Assembly: GCA_902826455.1 (NCBI GenBank)
Contig: CADEEV010000020.1
Coordinates: forward strand, 18,721-82,720
DNA: 64,000 nucleotides
Direction: 5' to 3'
Source: an uncultured Acidobacteriota bacterium
GTDB taxonomy: Bacteria; Acidobacteriota; Vicinamibacteria; Fen-336
Part shown: positions 16,648 to 24,749 of the stretch, piece after piece
Numbering within the stretch: position 1 is the stretch's first letter
Layout of the letters: each line of letters begins with the position of its first letter
Translations under genes and position numbers: made by a program
The notes under the pieces: model-generated
What the model saw: the letters and a program-made list of their open reading frames with translations, nothing else
What the model was told of the DNA's origin: nothing
Database searches by the model: none

Positions 16648-17435
16648 GCCAGCCGCTCTCCCGCCAGTACGGCGAGCACCGCGGCGTTCCAGCCCACCGG
16701 GCCGGGAGCCGGCGCGCGCTCGGCGTCGGGAAACGCCGCGGCGAGGCCGGGATCGACGGCGCCGCCGGGCCGCGGCACCAGGATCGGGCGATCCACCGCG
16801 TGGAGCAGCGGCTCGTCGTTGGCCGCGTCGCCCAGGCCCACGGTCGCGAAGGCCCGGCCCTCGTGAGCGGCCAGGCGCAGCCACTCGCGCAGCGCCAGGC
16901 CCTTGTCGCCGCGCCCGGTCAGGTGGTGGAAGCGGCCACCGTGGGTGACGCGCAGTTCGCGGCGCTCCGCGAGCTCCACGATGCGCGGCAGCGCTTCCGG
17001 CGTGTCGAGCACGAACGGTTCGTCGTACTCGCGGCGGCGGGCGCGCTCGGCGGCCTCCAGCGACAGGCCACTGAGGCGGGCGATCTGGGGCGCGCTCAGG
17101 CTCGAGAAGCCGCGCACCCGCGCGCCGGCCTCGGCGGCGATCTCGGCGAGAGCCGTGACGAGGTCGGCGTGGCGGGCGCCGAGCACGTGGACGGCGCCGC
17201 CGCTCTCCGCGGGCATCACGAAGGCTCCGCCGTTCTCGACGATCATCGGTCCCGCGAGACCCAGGTCCCGCGACAAGGGCTCCATCTCCGCCCGCGTCTT
17301 GCTGCTGCACAGCACGAGGGGCACGCGCCGGGCCCGCAGCGCCGCCACGGCGTCGCGCGCCGGCGCCCAGGAATAGCTCACGCTGTCGAGCAGGGTGCCG
17401 TCGAGATCGGTCGCGACCAGGAGCGGCGCCGTCAC
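16638..17435 (-). CDS. Glucosyl-3-phosphoglycerate (or mannosyl-) phosphatase, HAD IIB
   Basis: A 265-residue HAD-superfamily phosphatase of the mannosyl-3-phosphoglycerate phosphatase type. It would remove phosphate from glucosyl-3-phosphoglycerate to give the compatible solute glucosylglycerate. Motif I is D10-LD12-GTLLD, motif II CSSKTR with Ser-Ser (44-45), motif III K178 in GDKG, and motif IV GDAAND (202-207). The GTG start at 17435 overlaps the gpgS stop by 4 bp, giving the biosynthetic pair. Mannosyl specificity is possible for the fold, but the neighbouring GT81 synthase argues for glucosyl. Confidence 0.88.
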   Translation of the reverse strand: MTAPLLVATDLDGTLLDSVSYSWAPARDAVAALRARRVPLVLCSSKTRAEMEPLSRDLGLAGPMIVENGGAFVMPAESGGAVHVLGARHADLVTALAEIAAEAGARVRGFSSLSAPQIARLSGLSLEAAERARRREYDEPFVLDTPEALPRIVELAERRELRVTHGGRFHHLTGRGDKGLALREWLRLAAHEGRAFATVGLGDAANDEPLLHAVDRPILVPRPGGAVDPGLAAAFPDAERAPAPGPVGWNAAVLAVLAGERLAQA

Positions 17436-18679
17436 GCGAGGACCGTTCCGGCCGCGTTGCGCGCCGGCACGCCCTCGGAGGAGCGCCGCACGGCGTCGAG
17501 CAGGCGCAGGCCCGCGTCGGGCACTCCCGCCCAGACGCGCACCCAGTTGGGCACGAGGGGCGCGCCCAGTGGATCGGCGAGGAACTCGTCGATCGACGTC
17601 CGGAGGGCTCCGGCGAACACCTGGACGCTCGACTCCTCGTCGTGGCGGTCGTAGACGAGGCCGTTGACGGTCGCGACCGCGTAGCTGTCCGCGATCGCGT
17701 CCTCCGCCTCGCGCTGGTAGGCGGCGAGGAGACTCCGCAGGAGACCGCCCGAGAGGTTGACGCCGGCGGCGGCCAGGGTGCGCAGGAGATGCTTCACCAC
17801 GTCCTTGGCCATGCGGTGAACGCCTTTCGACGCGTCGTCGGCCGACAACTCCTGGTGCTTGTGGTCGTAGCGCTCGGCGAGCTCGACCTGGCAGATCCGG
17901 TTCGCGGCGCGGTGCCGCAGCGCTTCGAAGATCGTGACGATCTCGAGGCCCCAGTCGCACGGCAGGCGCATGCGCTGCGCCAGGTCGCACTTGACCGCGA
18001 ACTCGCCCGAGAGTGCGTAGCGGAACGAGGCGACGTAGCGCACGTAGGGATCCTGGCCCATCAGGCGCGTGAAGGCCGCGAGCAGCGGCGCGAGCAACAG
18101 GCGCGTGACGCGCCCGTGGAGGCGATCCGAGACGCGGGCGTAGTAGCCCTTCACGAAGTCGAAGTCGACCGACGGGTCGACCGCCGGCAGGATCAGGCGC
18201 GCCAGCATCTCGCGGCTGAAGTTGACGACGTCGGCGTCCTGGAACGCCATGTACTCCGCGCGCTCCTCGGCGAGCACGTAGCCCATGGCGAGCCAGCAGG
18301 CGCGGCCCTTGCCCGGCTCGCCGGTGTACAGGCCGGCGGCGGCCATCTGCTCGACGAACTGCTCGACGGCCGGCGCCTCGTTCCAGAGCACGACCTTGCG
18401 TCCCGGGTAGCTCGCGAAGAAGGACGTGGCGCGGGCGTAGTCCCAGACCGTGGCGCGGTTGAGGGAGATGACGAGGGTATCGAGGTAGTCGACCTGCTTG
18501 AGCTCGGCCAGGATGCGGCCGAGCGCCGGCCGGTCCATCTCGGACGGCACCATCGGCACCACGAGAGAGACGGGGAAGCGCCCCGTGTAGAGCTTCAGCT
18601 GGGCCTCGAGCTCTTCGATGGGGCGCGCGAAGAGCCGGGGCAGCGCCGTGACGGGGCCGCTCTGGTGAAAATCGCTCAT
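17432..18679 (-). CDS. gpgS: Glucosyl-3-phosphoglycerate synthase (GT81)
   Basis: A 415-residue glycosyltransferase that would transfer glucose from an NDP-glucose to 3-phosphoglycerate, the first step of glucosylglycerate synthesis. A GT-A fold is indicated by the N-terminal LVVPMVPSE region, GKGRACWLAMGY near 123-134 and the DxD metal motif D148-A-D150 in AFQDADVVNF. The C-terminal part has VKCDLAQRMRLPCDWGLE, typical of GpgS/MpgS-like proteins. The ATG at 18679 follows a GAGG element at good distance. It is the first gene of a two-gene operon with the phosphatase. Mannosyl-3-phosphoglycerate synthase (GT55/GT78) is less likely from the motif layout. Confidence 0.88.
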   Translation of the reverse strand: MSDFHQSGPVTALPRLFARPIEELEAQLKLYTGRFPVSLVVPMVPSEMDRPALGRILAELKQVDYLDTLVISLNRATVWDYARATSFFASYPGRKVVLWNEAPAVEQFVEQMAAAGLYTGEPGKGRACWLAMGYVLAEERAEYMAFQDADVVNFSREMLARLILPAVDPSVDFDFVKGYYARVSDRLHGRVTRLLLAPLLAAFTRLMGQDPYVRYVASFRYALSGEFAVKCDLAQRMRLPCDWGLEIVTIFEALRHRAANRICQVELAERYDHKHQELSADDASKGVHRMAKDVVKHLLRTLAAAGVNLSGGLLRSLLAAYQREAEDAIADSYAVATVNGLVYDRHDEESSVQVFAGALRTSIDEFLADPLGAPLVPNWVRVWAGVPDAGLRLLDAVRRSSEGVPARNAAGTVLA

Positions 18680-18765
18680 GGGGACCTCGGACGGAGGGAC
18701 GGCTCCTGGTCGTCGCCTTGAACGCGTGCCTCCACCCCCGAGGGAGTGGCGCACTGGAAACTCCT

Positions 18766-18788
18766 ACTATAGCGGAGGGTCGACCCTC
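18766..18788 (-). promoter_or_regulatory. TATAGT -10 element abutted by a 14-bp perfect palindrome
   Basis: The minus strand has TATAGT (18771-18766), about 87 bp before the gpgS start, with no -35 hexamer at the right distance. Instead the perfect palindrome GAGGGTCGACCCTC occupies 18775-18788, overlapping the stop codon of the AI-2E gene. An activator or repressor site controlling gpgS is possible. A remnant stem of a terminator for the upstream gene is the alternative. Confidence 0.35.
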
Positions 18789-19914
18789 AGCTCGCCGCGG
18801 GTCGACTTTCCACGACCGGGAGCGGCCCCGTGTCCGACGCCGTGGCCGGCCGCAGGACGTCGCGGTAGATCCGGATCGCCGAGAGCACCAGGGACAGGAT
18901 CACGGGGCCGATGAGGAAGCCGAGCGGTCCGAAAGTCAGCAGCCCGCCGAGGATCGACAGGAACGCCGTGAGCGGGTGGATGCGGGCGGCTCCGCCGAGG
19001 ATCAGGGGCTTCACGACGTTGTCGATGCCGCTGATCAGGAGCGTTCCGTAGATCAGCATCCCGATCCACTGCCAGTCTTCGCCGTTGAAGAACAGGTACA
19101 CGACGGCGGGAACCCAGCCGAGCGCCGAGCCCAGCAACGGGACGAGCGCCGCGAGGAACACGAGAACGCTCCAGAACAACGGCGAGGGCACGCCGAAGAA
19201 CGCGAGGCCCGGCGCGGCCACGATTCCCTGGACGATCGGGACGAGGATCATCGCCTTGAACACGCCCTGGACCGTGAGGGAGAGGTGCTCCGCGATCGCC
19301 AGTTCCTGGGCCCCGGAAAGCGGAGAGATCGCGGTCGCCTCGCGACGCAGCGCGGCGCCGTCCTTCAGGAGGAAGAACAGCATCATCACGAACAGCAGGA
19401 GCTCGAAGAGCGCCTCGGTGAGACCGGCCACGGCCTGCTGCATCAGCGAGTTCGCCGTGACCGCCAGCCGGGAGAGGATCGCCGATGCGGCCTCGGAGGC
19501 CCCCTGTTCGTCAAAACGAAGGAAACCATGCAGCCAGGGGAAGCGTTGAGGCAGCGTCTCGCGCCAGAGCTCGCGCAGGGCCTCCGGTTGCAAGTGCGGC
19601 CGGACCCAGTCGAAGAACGTGATCGCGTGCTCGGACAGGATCGCGACCGAGACCAGCACCGGCACGAGCAGGACGACCGTGGTCACGAGGACCAGCACGC
19701 CGGCGGTCAGGGCGTGGCGGCCCCGGAGCACCACGGACAGGCGCCGTTGCGCGGGCGCCAGCAACAGTGCGACCGACGCGGCCACGGTGAACACCGCGAG
19801 GAAGTGCCGGAAGACGAGGAAGGCGAGTACCGCGATGCCGACGAGGAAGGCGAGCAGGGGATAGAGCACCCGGTTGCGATCCGAGGCGCGTCGCCGTGGC
19901 ACCGTGCCGGTCAT
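18787..19914 (-). CDS. AI-2E-family transporter (PerM/TqsA-like)
   Basis: A 375-residue inner membrane protein with about eight helices and the family pattern: a hydrophobic N-terminal pair, a hydrophilic loop of about 90 residues, then LFFLLKDGAALRREA, and the conserved C-terminal part (VVKPLILGGAARIHPLTAF, LGGLLTFGPLGFLIGPV). Members have been linked to AI-2 export or Na+/H+ exchange; many have unknown substrates. The start is the ATG at 19914 or 19926; neither has a clear ribosome binding site. It lies upstream of gpgS in the same direction, so cotranscription with the osmolyte genes is possible but a 107-bp gap intervenes. Confidence 0.88.
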   Translation of the reverse strand: MTGTVPRRRASDRNRVLYPLLAFLVGIAVLAFLVFRHFLAVFTVAASVALLLAPAQRRLSVVLRGRHALTAGVLVLVTTVVLLVPVLVSVAILSEHAITFFDWVRPHLQPEALRELWRETLPQRFPWLHGFLRFDEQGASEAASAILSRLAVTANSLMQQAVAGLTEALFELLLFVMMLFFLLKDGAALRREATAISPLSGAQELAIAEHLSLTVQGVFKAMILVPIVQGIVAAPGLAFFGVPSPLFWSVLVFLAALVPLLGSALGWVPAVVYLFFNGEDWQWIGMLIYGTLLISGIDNVVKPLILGGAARIHPLTAFLSILGGLLTFGPLGFLIGPVILSLVLSAIRIYRDVLRPATASDTGPLPVVESRPAAS

Positions 19915-19992
19915 GGGCGAGAGCATAGCGCAGAGCCGGGTGACGGCTCGGGGCGCGGAACGCATAGAATTCCTACACTCGTGACCCGCCGG

Positions 19993-21018
19993 ATGCGCCG
20001 GAACCCTCGCCTGGCACTGCTGCTCCTGCCGGTCGCCTTCGCGTGCCGGAGCGCGCCGGCGGACAAGGCCGTGGACACCTCCGCTGCGAGCGAGGACGTG
20101 TTCCTCCTGACGGGCGAGCTCCATGCGATCGAGGCCGTGACGATCTCGACGCCACGGGTCCGGGGCGGCGGCGACATGCAGATCCGCTGGCTCGCCGAGG
20201 ACGGGCGGGACGTGAAGGCCGGCGACCGTCTCGTCGACTTCGACTCGTCGCGCGTCCTCGAAGGTCTCGAGGAGAAGCGCCTGCGGCTGCGCCAGGCCCA
20301 GAACGAACGCGAGGCCAAGGAGCACAGCCTCCTCGCCGAGGCCGACGGCAAGCGCGCGGCCGTCGACAAGGCCGAGGTGGAGGCCGAGAAGGCCGCGATC
20401 GACGCGGCCGTGCCCCGGGAGCTGAGGCCGGCCGTGGAGTGGCGGCAGGTCCAGGCGACCTACATGGAGAGCCGGGCCGCCCTGGAGAAGGCGAGGCTCG
20501 AGGCGAAGGCCTTTGACGTCTCGGCGAGGGCCGACCTGGAGGTGGCGCGGCGCGCCGAGGAAAAGGCTCGGCGCGAGGTGGAGACGACCGAGGGTTCCTT
20601 GCAGGGACTCTCGATCGTGGCGCCGAAGGACGGCATCTTCCTCGTCGGGAACTACATGCGTTGGGGGCCCGATGGGCCGCGCAAGCTCCAGCCCGGCGAC
20701 GCGGTCTGGACCGGCTTCACCCTCGCGTCGATCCCCGACCCGTCGCGGATGGACGTCGAGGCCACGCTCGCCGAGGTCGATTTCGGGCGGGTCGTCCCCG
20801 GGATGAAGGCGCGCTGCATCCTCGACACCTACCCCGACAGGGTGTTCGAGGGCCGTGTCGAGGACGTGGGGGCCGTGGCCAGCGGGACCGCCAGCCGCTT
20901 CGGCATCGCGAGCCGCGCCTCCGGTTTCCCGGTGCGCGTGTCGCTGGCCACGACCGACCCGGTGATGCGGCCGGGGCTGTCGGTTCGCGTCGAGGTGCTC
21001 CGTGGCCCGGCTCGCTGA
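19993..21018 (+). CDS. HlyD-type membrane fusion lipoprotein
   Basis: The first of three consecutive adaptor-like genes; 341 residues. A short lipoprotein-like signal ends at C18 (PVAFAC), although the lipobox has Ala instead of Leu at -3. Lipoyl half GELHAIEAVTIST, a Glu/Ala/Lys-rich helical hairpin at about 90-200, the second lipoyl half (LSIVAPKDGIFLV) and a beta-barrel follow. The ATG at 19993 is used; an in-frame GTG lies at 19981. It overlaps the next gene by 17 bp. It probably forms part of a MacA-type periplasmic adaptor, possibly as a mixed complex with its two neighbours. Confidence 0.85.
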   Translation: MRRNPRLALLLLPVAFACRSAPADKAVDTSAASEDVFLLTGELHAIEAVTISTPRVRGGGDMQIRWLAEDGRDVKAGDRLVDFDSSRVLEGLEEKRLRLRQAQNEREAKEHSLLAEADGKRAAVDKAEVEAEKAAIDAAVPRELRPAVEWRQVQATYMESRAALEKARLEAKAFDVSARADLEVARRAEEKARREVETTEGSLQGLSIVAPKDGIFLVGNYMRWGPDGPRKLQPGDAVWTGFTLASIPDPSRMDVEATLAEVDFGRVVPGMKARCILDTYPDRVFEGRVEDVGAVASGTASRFGIASRASGFPVRVSLATTDPVMRPGLSVRVEVLRGPAR

Positions 21019-22255
21019 GCGCCTGGCGCAGGCCGCACGCGATCGTCGCGCCCGGCTCGGCGCCGTCGGTGTGCTCCTCGTCGCCGCCCTCGCCCTGGGG
21101 TTCGGCCGCCCCGAGGGGCCCGAGACGGCCACGGTGAGACGGGACGATCTCGTGATGCGCGTCGACGTCGAAGGCGAGCTCGGCGCCGTGCGCTCGACGC
21201 AGATCGGGCCGCCGCCCGTCTCCGACGCGGACTTCAAGATCGCCTTCATGGCGCCCGAAGGCACGAGCGTCAAGCGTGGCGAGACGATCCTCGGGTTCGA
21301 CACCGAAGCCCTCGAGCGCCAGCGCGCGGAGCGCGAGGCGGAATGGAAGGAGGCCGCAGCCAAGGTCGAGCAGAAGGAGATCGCGCTCCGCCTCAAGCTG
21401 CTCGACATCGACCAGCGGACGGCCGAGGCCGAGGCGGGCTTCGGCAAGGCGACCCTCAAGGTCGAGGTCCCGGCCGACGTGCAGATGCGCATCGAGCTCG
21501 AGAAGGCGCGCCTCGACCAGCAGGGCCGCGAACGGGACCGTCAGAACCTGCGGGCGGAGCGCATCGCCGCCCGGATCCTGGCCGACGCGGAGCTCGCGGC
21601 CTTGACGAACGAGCGCGACCGCGCCCAGGGCCGTCTCCGGGAGCTCGACGCCGCCATCCTGCGCATGAGCGTCGCGGCGCCGCAGGACGGCATCGTCGTG
21701 TACCAGACCGACTGGGACGACGAGAAGAAGAAGGTCGGCGACTCGGTCTGGCGTGCCGAGCAGGTGCTCTCGTTGCCGGACCTCAGCGAGATGCGCGGGG
21801 ACGGCAGCGTCGACGAGGCCGACGGCGGCGCCCTGGCCGAGGGGCAACGCGTGACGTTGCGGCTCGAGGCACGTCCCGATCTCGACCTCTTCGGAGCGGT
21901 GCGCAAGGTCGGTCGCACGGTTCGCCAAAAGTCGCGGCGCAGCCCGGGCAAGGTCTTCAAGGTGGAGATCGCCCTTGACGCGACGGACCCGACGCTGATG
22001 CGGCCGGCGATGCGCTTCCGGGGCGAGATCGAGACGGCCCGCCTGGGCGGCCTGCTGCTCGTCCCCCGCGACGCCGTGCAGCTGCGCGGGAACGGGCCGA
22101 TCGCCTGGCGGCGGGGCTGGCTGGGCTGGAGCGAGGTGCGCCTGCGCCTGGGCCGCAGTTCCCGCGGCCAGGTCGAGGTCCTCGAGGGCCTGCGCGAGGG
22201 TGACCGCGTGAGCCTCGTGGATCTCCGTCAGACGTCGGGTCCGCGGGCCCGATGA
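21002..22255 (+). CDS. HlyD-type membrane fusion protein
   Basis: The second of three adaptor genes; 417 residues. It has a short basic N-terminus and one membrane anchor at about 19-35, then lipoyl half VEGELGAVRSTQIGPP, a helical hairpin rich in Glu/Arg/Lys (about 100-215), the second lipoyl half (MSVAAPQDGIVVYQ), and a barrel ending with LLLVPRDAVQLRG. The GTG start at 21002 lies inside the preceding gene, and the stop overlaps the next ATG by 4 bp. Compared with the other two it has a longer barrel region. Confidence 0.86.
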   Translation: MARLAERLAQAARDRRARLGAVGVLLVAALALGFGRPEGPETATVRRDDLVMRVDVEGELGAVRSTQIGPPPVSDADFKIAFMAPEGTSVKRGETILGFDTEALERQRAEREAEWKEAAAKVEQKEIALRLKLLDIDQRTAEAEAGFGKATLKVEVPADVQMRIELEKARLDQQGRERDRQNLRAERIAARILADAELAALTNERDRAQGRLRELDAAILRMSVAAPQDGIVVYQTDWDDEKKKVGDSVWRAEQVLSLPDLSEMRGDGSVDEADGGALAEGQRVTLRLEARPDLDLFGAVRKVGRTVRQKSRRSPGKVFKVEIALDATDPTLMRPAMRFRGEIETARLGGLLLVPRDAVQLRGNGPIAWRRGWLGWSEVRLRLGRSSRGQVEVLEGLREGDRVSLVDLRQTSGPRAR

Positions 22256-23502
22256 AGGCACGCCTGACCGCCGCCGGCGCCCTCGTCCTGCTCGTCGTCT
22301 GGAGCCTGTCGCGGATCGGCTCGTCCACCGGCAGCGTCGCGACCGCCGAGATCCAGCCCGGCCGCTTCGTCCGCGACGTCGTGGCCGCAGGCACCCTCGA
22401 GGCCGTACGTACGACCCCCATCGTCGTTCCCGCGGACGTGGAGCGCGAGCAACGCGTCGCGGTCCTGGCCCGGGACGGCGCGCGGCTCGCCGCGGGCGAC
22501 CTCGTCGTGCAGTTCGACCCTTACGAGGCCCAGCGGGAGTCCGCCGACGGCCGCTCCGACCTGGCGTCGGCCCTGGCGCGCATGGAGAAAGCCGAGTCCG
22601 AGGGCGGGAGGAACGCGCGCAACTACACCCTCGACCGGGAGGTCGCGCAGGACGGCCTGGATCGGGCCGAGACCTTCCAGATCACCGACGAGACGCTCTT
22701 CTCGCGCCACGCGATCATCGAGTCGCGCCTCGACCGCGAGCTGCTCACGAGACGCCTCGACGTCGCCGGCCAGAAGATCGACACGAGCGCGCGGCTCTCG
22801 CGGACCGAGCGCGCTCTCGGGGAGATCGCGGCGGGCAAGGCCCGCTTCACGGTCTCGACGGCCGACAAGGGCCTCCGCGAGCTGCGCATCCTGACTCCCC
22901 ACGCGGGCCTGCTCGTGCTGACACGGAACTGGCGCGGCGAGACGACGTTCGTCGGCGACTCTCTCTGGCCCGGGGAGAAGATCGCCGAGATCCCGGACCT
23001 CACGGAGCTCGAGGCCAAGGTGCTGGTGCTTGAGGCCGACGCGGTGGGCCTCAAGGCGGGTCTCGCGGCCGAGCTGTCCATCGACGGGCGGCCAGGCGCG
23101 GCCATCCCGGCCCGCGTGTCGCGCGTCGAGCCCCTCGCCAAGCCGCGCGACCGCCAGTCGCCCGTGAAGTACTTCGAGGCCGCGCTCGCCCTGCAGAAAA
23201 CCGATCCCTCTTTCATGCGTCCCGGCCAGCGTGTGCGCGCGAGGATCCTGCTCGAGCAGGCCGACGGAGTGATCGCGATCCCGCGCGGCGCGCTCTTCGA
23301 GAAGGATGGCGTCCGCGTCGTCTACCGGCGCGGGCCGACGGGCTTCACCAGGGTTCCCGTCACGGTGGGCCGCAACAGCATCTCGCGGGTCGTGATCGAG
23401 AGCGGGCTCGCGGCCGGGGACGTAGTGGCGCTCCGGGACCCGTCCGCGACGCGGGAGGCGCCCGGGGCGGGTGCTGCGCGCAGCGCTCCGGCGGCCCCGT
23501 GA
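22252..23502 (+). CDS. HlyD-type membrane fusion protein
   Basis: The third adaptor gene; 416 residues with an N-terminal membrane anchor (about 7-22) and lipoyl half AAGTLEAVRTTPIVVPADV. The helical hairpin contains a less heptad-like segment. The second lipoyl half is RILTPHAGLLVL, and the membrane-proximal domain contains VIAIPRGALFEKDG, the family's usual VPxxAVxxxxG-type element. The ATG overlaps the upstream stop by 4 bp and the stop overlaps the permease GTG, so all four genes of this operon are coupled. Confidence 0.88.
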   Translation: MKARLTAAGALVLLVVWSLSRIGSSTGSVATAEIQPGRFVRDVVAAGTLEAVRTTPIVVPADVEREQRVAVLARDGARLAAGDLVVQFDPYEAQRESADGRSDLASALARMEKAESEGGRNARNYTLDREVAQDGLDRAETFQITDETLFSRHAIIESRLDRELLTRRLDVAGQKIDTSARLSRTERALGEIAAGKARFTVSTADKGLRELRILTPHAGLLVLTRNWRGETTFVGDSLWPGEKIAEIPDLTELEAKVLVLEADAVGLKAGLAAELSIDGRPGAAIPARVSRVEPLAKPRDRQSPVKYFEAALALQKTDPSFMRPGQRVRARILLEQADGVIAIPRGALFEKDGVRVVYRRGPTGFTRVPVTVGRNSISRVVIESGLAAGDVVALRDPSATREAPGAGAARSAPAAP

Positions 23503-24737
23503 TCGAGATCCGGGAGGCGGTCGGCTCGAGCCTCGTCAGCCTGCGCAGCCACGCCTTGCGCTCCGTGCTCTCGATGCTCGGCATCATCTTCGGCGTGGGC
23601 GCCGTGATCGCCATGCTGTCGATCGGCGCCGGCGCCGAGCGCGAGGCCCTCCAGCTCATCGACGCCATGGGCCTGCGCAACGTGGTCATCAAGACCCGCG
23701 TTTACGAGAGCGACGGCGAGGAGCAGGAGGCGCGCCGCAAGAGCCTCGGGGTCGCCTTCCGCGATGCGGCGGCGATCCGCGACGCCGTGCCGGGCGTCGA
23801 GCGGGTGCTGGCGCTCATCGAGGTGGAGCCGTGGAAGGTGCTGTCGGCGCACGGCCGCGCGAAGCCCCGGGTCCTCGGCGTCTCGGCCGACTACCCGGAG
23901 ATCGTCAAGCTCCCGCTGCGCGAAGGGCGCTTCTTCGGCGCCGGGGACGAGGCCACCTACGCACAGGTCTGCGTGCTCGGGCACCGCGTGCGCCGGGAGC
24001 TCTTCGGGTTCGAGCCGGCCCTGGGCCGGCCGGTGAAGGTGAACGACGTCTGGCTGCGCGTGATCGGCGTCCTCGCCGAGAACGTCGGTCCCCGGGAGAT
24101 CCAGGGCGTCAGCCTGAACAACAGCGCGAACGAGATCTACCTCCCCGTGACCGTGGCCCAGGCCAAGTTCGGGCGCGCGCCGATCAAGAGCGAGCTCGAC
24201 CAGCTGCTCGTCGTGATGGCCGCGGGGACGCCGGTGCAGGAGTCGGCCACGGTGATCGCCGGCCTCCTGGACCGCCTGCACGGCGGCGCCACGGACTTCA
24301 CCCTCACGGTGCCCGAAGCGCTCCTGGAGCAGAGCCGCAAGACCCAGCGGCTCTTCGACGTCGTCATGGGCGCGATCGCGAGCATCTCGCTGCTGGTCGG
24401 GGGCATCGGCATCATGAACATCATGCTGGCCACGGTGCTCGAGCGTACCCGGGAGATCGGAGTGCGCCGTGCCATGGGCGCGCGTCAGGCCGACATCCGC
24501 AACCAGTTCGTCGTGGAGGCGTTCACGATCACGACGGTCGGCGGCCTGCTGGGCATCGCCATGGGCGTCGTGATCGCGAAGGGCGTCGCGCTCTATGCCG
24601 GCTGGACGACGATCGTCACCGTCTTCTCGATCCTGCTCTCGGTGGGCGTGTCGGTCGCGGTCGGGCTGGTCTTCGGCATCTATCCGGCGCTACGCGCGGC
24701 ACGCCTCGATCCGATCGAGGCCCTGCGCTACGAATAG
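23499..24737 (+). CDS. MacB-like ABC transporter permease
   Basis: A complete 412-residue permease. A first helix near residues 20-45 (SVLSMLGIIFGVGAVIAMLS) precedes a periplasmic MacB_PCD domain to about residue 270. The FtsX domain has three helices and ends with GIYPALRAARLDPIEALRYE, the family's C-terminal signature. No ATPase gene accompanies it: the operon holds only three fusion proteins and this permease. An ATPase would have to come from elsewhere, for example from the paralogous operon at the left edge. The gene ends convergently, 12 bp from nuoM. Confidence 0.93.
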   Translation: MIEIREAVGSSLVSLRSHALRSVLSMLGIIFGVGAVIAMLSIGAGAEREALQLIDAMGLRNVVIKTRVYESDGEEQEARRKSLGVAFRDAAAIRDAVPGVERVLALIEVEPWKVLSAHGRAKPRVLGVSADYPEIVKLPLREGRFFGAGDEATYAQVCVLGHRVRRELFGFEPALGRPVKVNDVWLRVIGVLAENVGPREIQGVSLNNSANEIYLPVTVAQAKFGRAPIKSELDQLLVVMAAGTPVQESATVIAGLLDRLHGGATDFTLTVPEALLEQSRKTQRLFDVVMGAIASISLLVGGIGIMNIMLATVLERTREIGVRRAMGARQADIRNQFVVEAFTITTVGGLLGIAMGVVIAKGVALYAGWTTIVTVFSILLSVGVSVAVGLVFGIYPALRAARLDPIEALRYE

Positions 24738-24749
24738 GCCGGCGCGCTC

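Noticed and set aside
19965..19970. TAGAAT as a -10 box for the second efflux operon
   Set aside because: The only -35-like hexamers are poor and 18 to 19 bases away, so I did not list it as a promoter.
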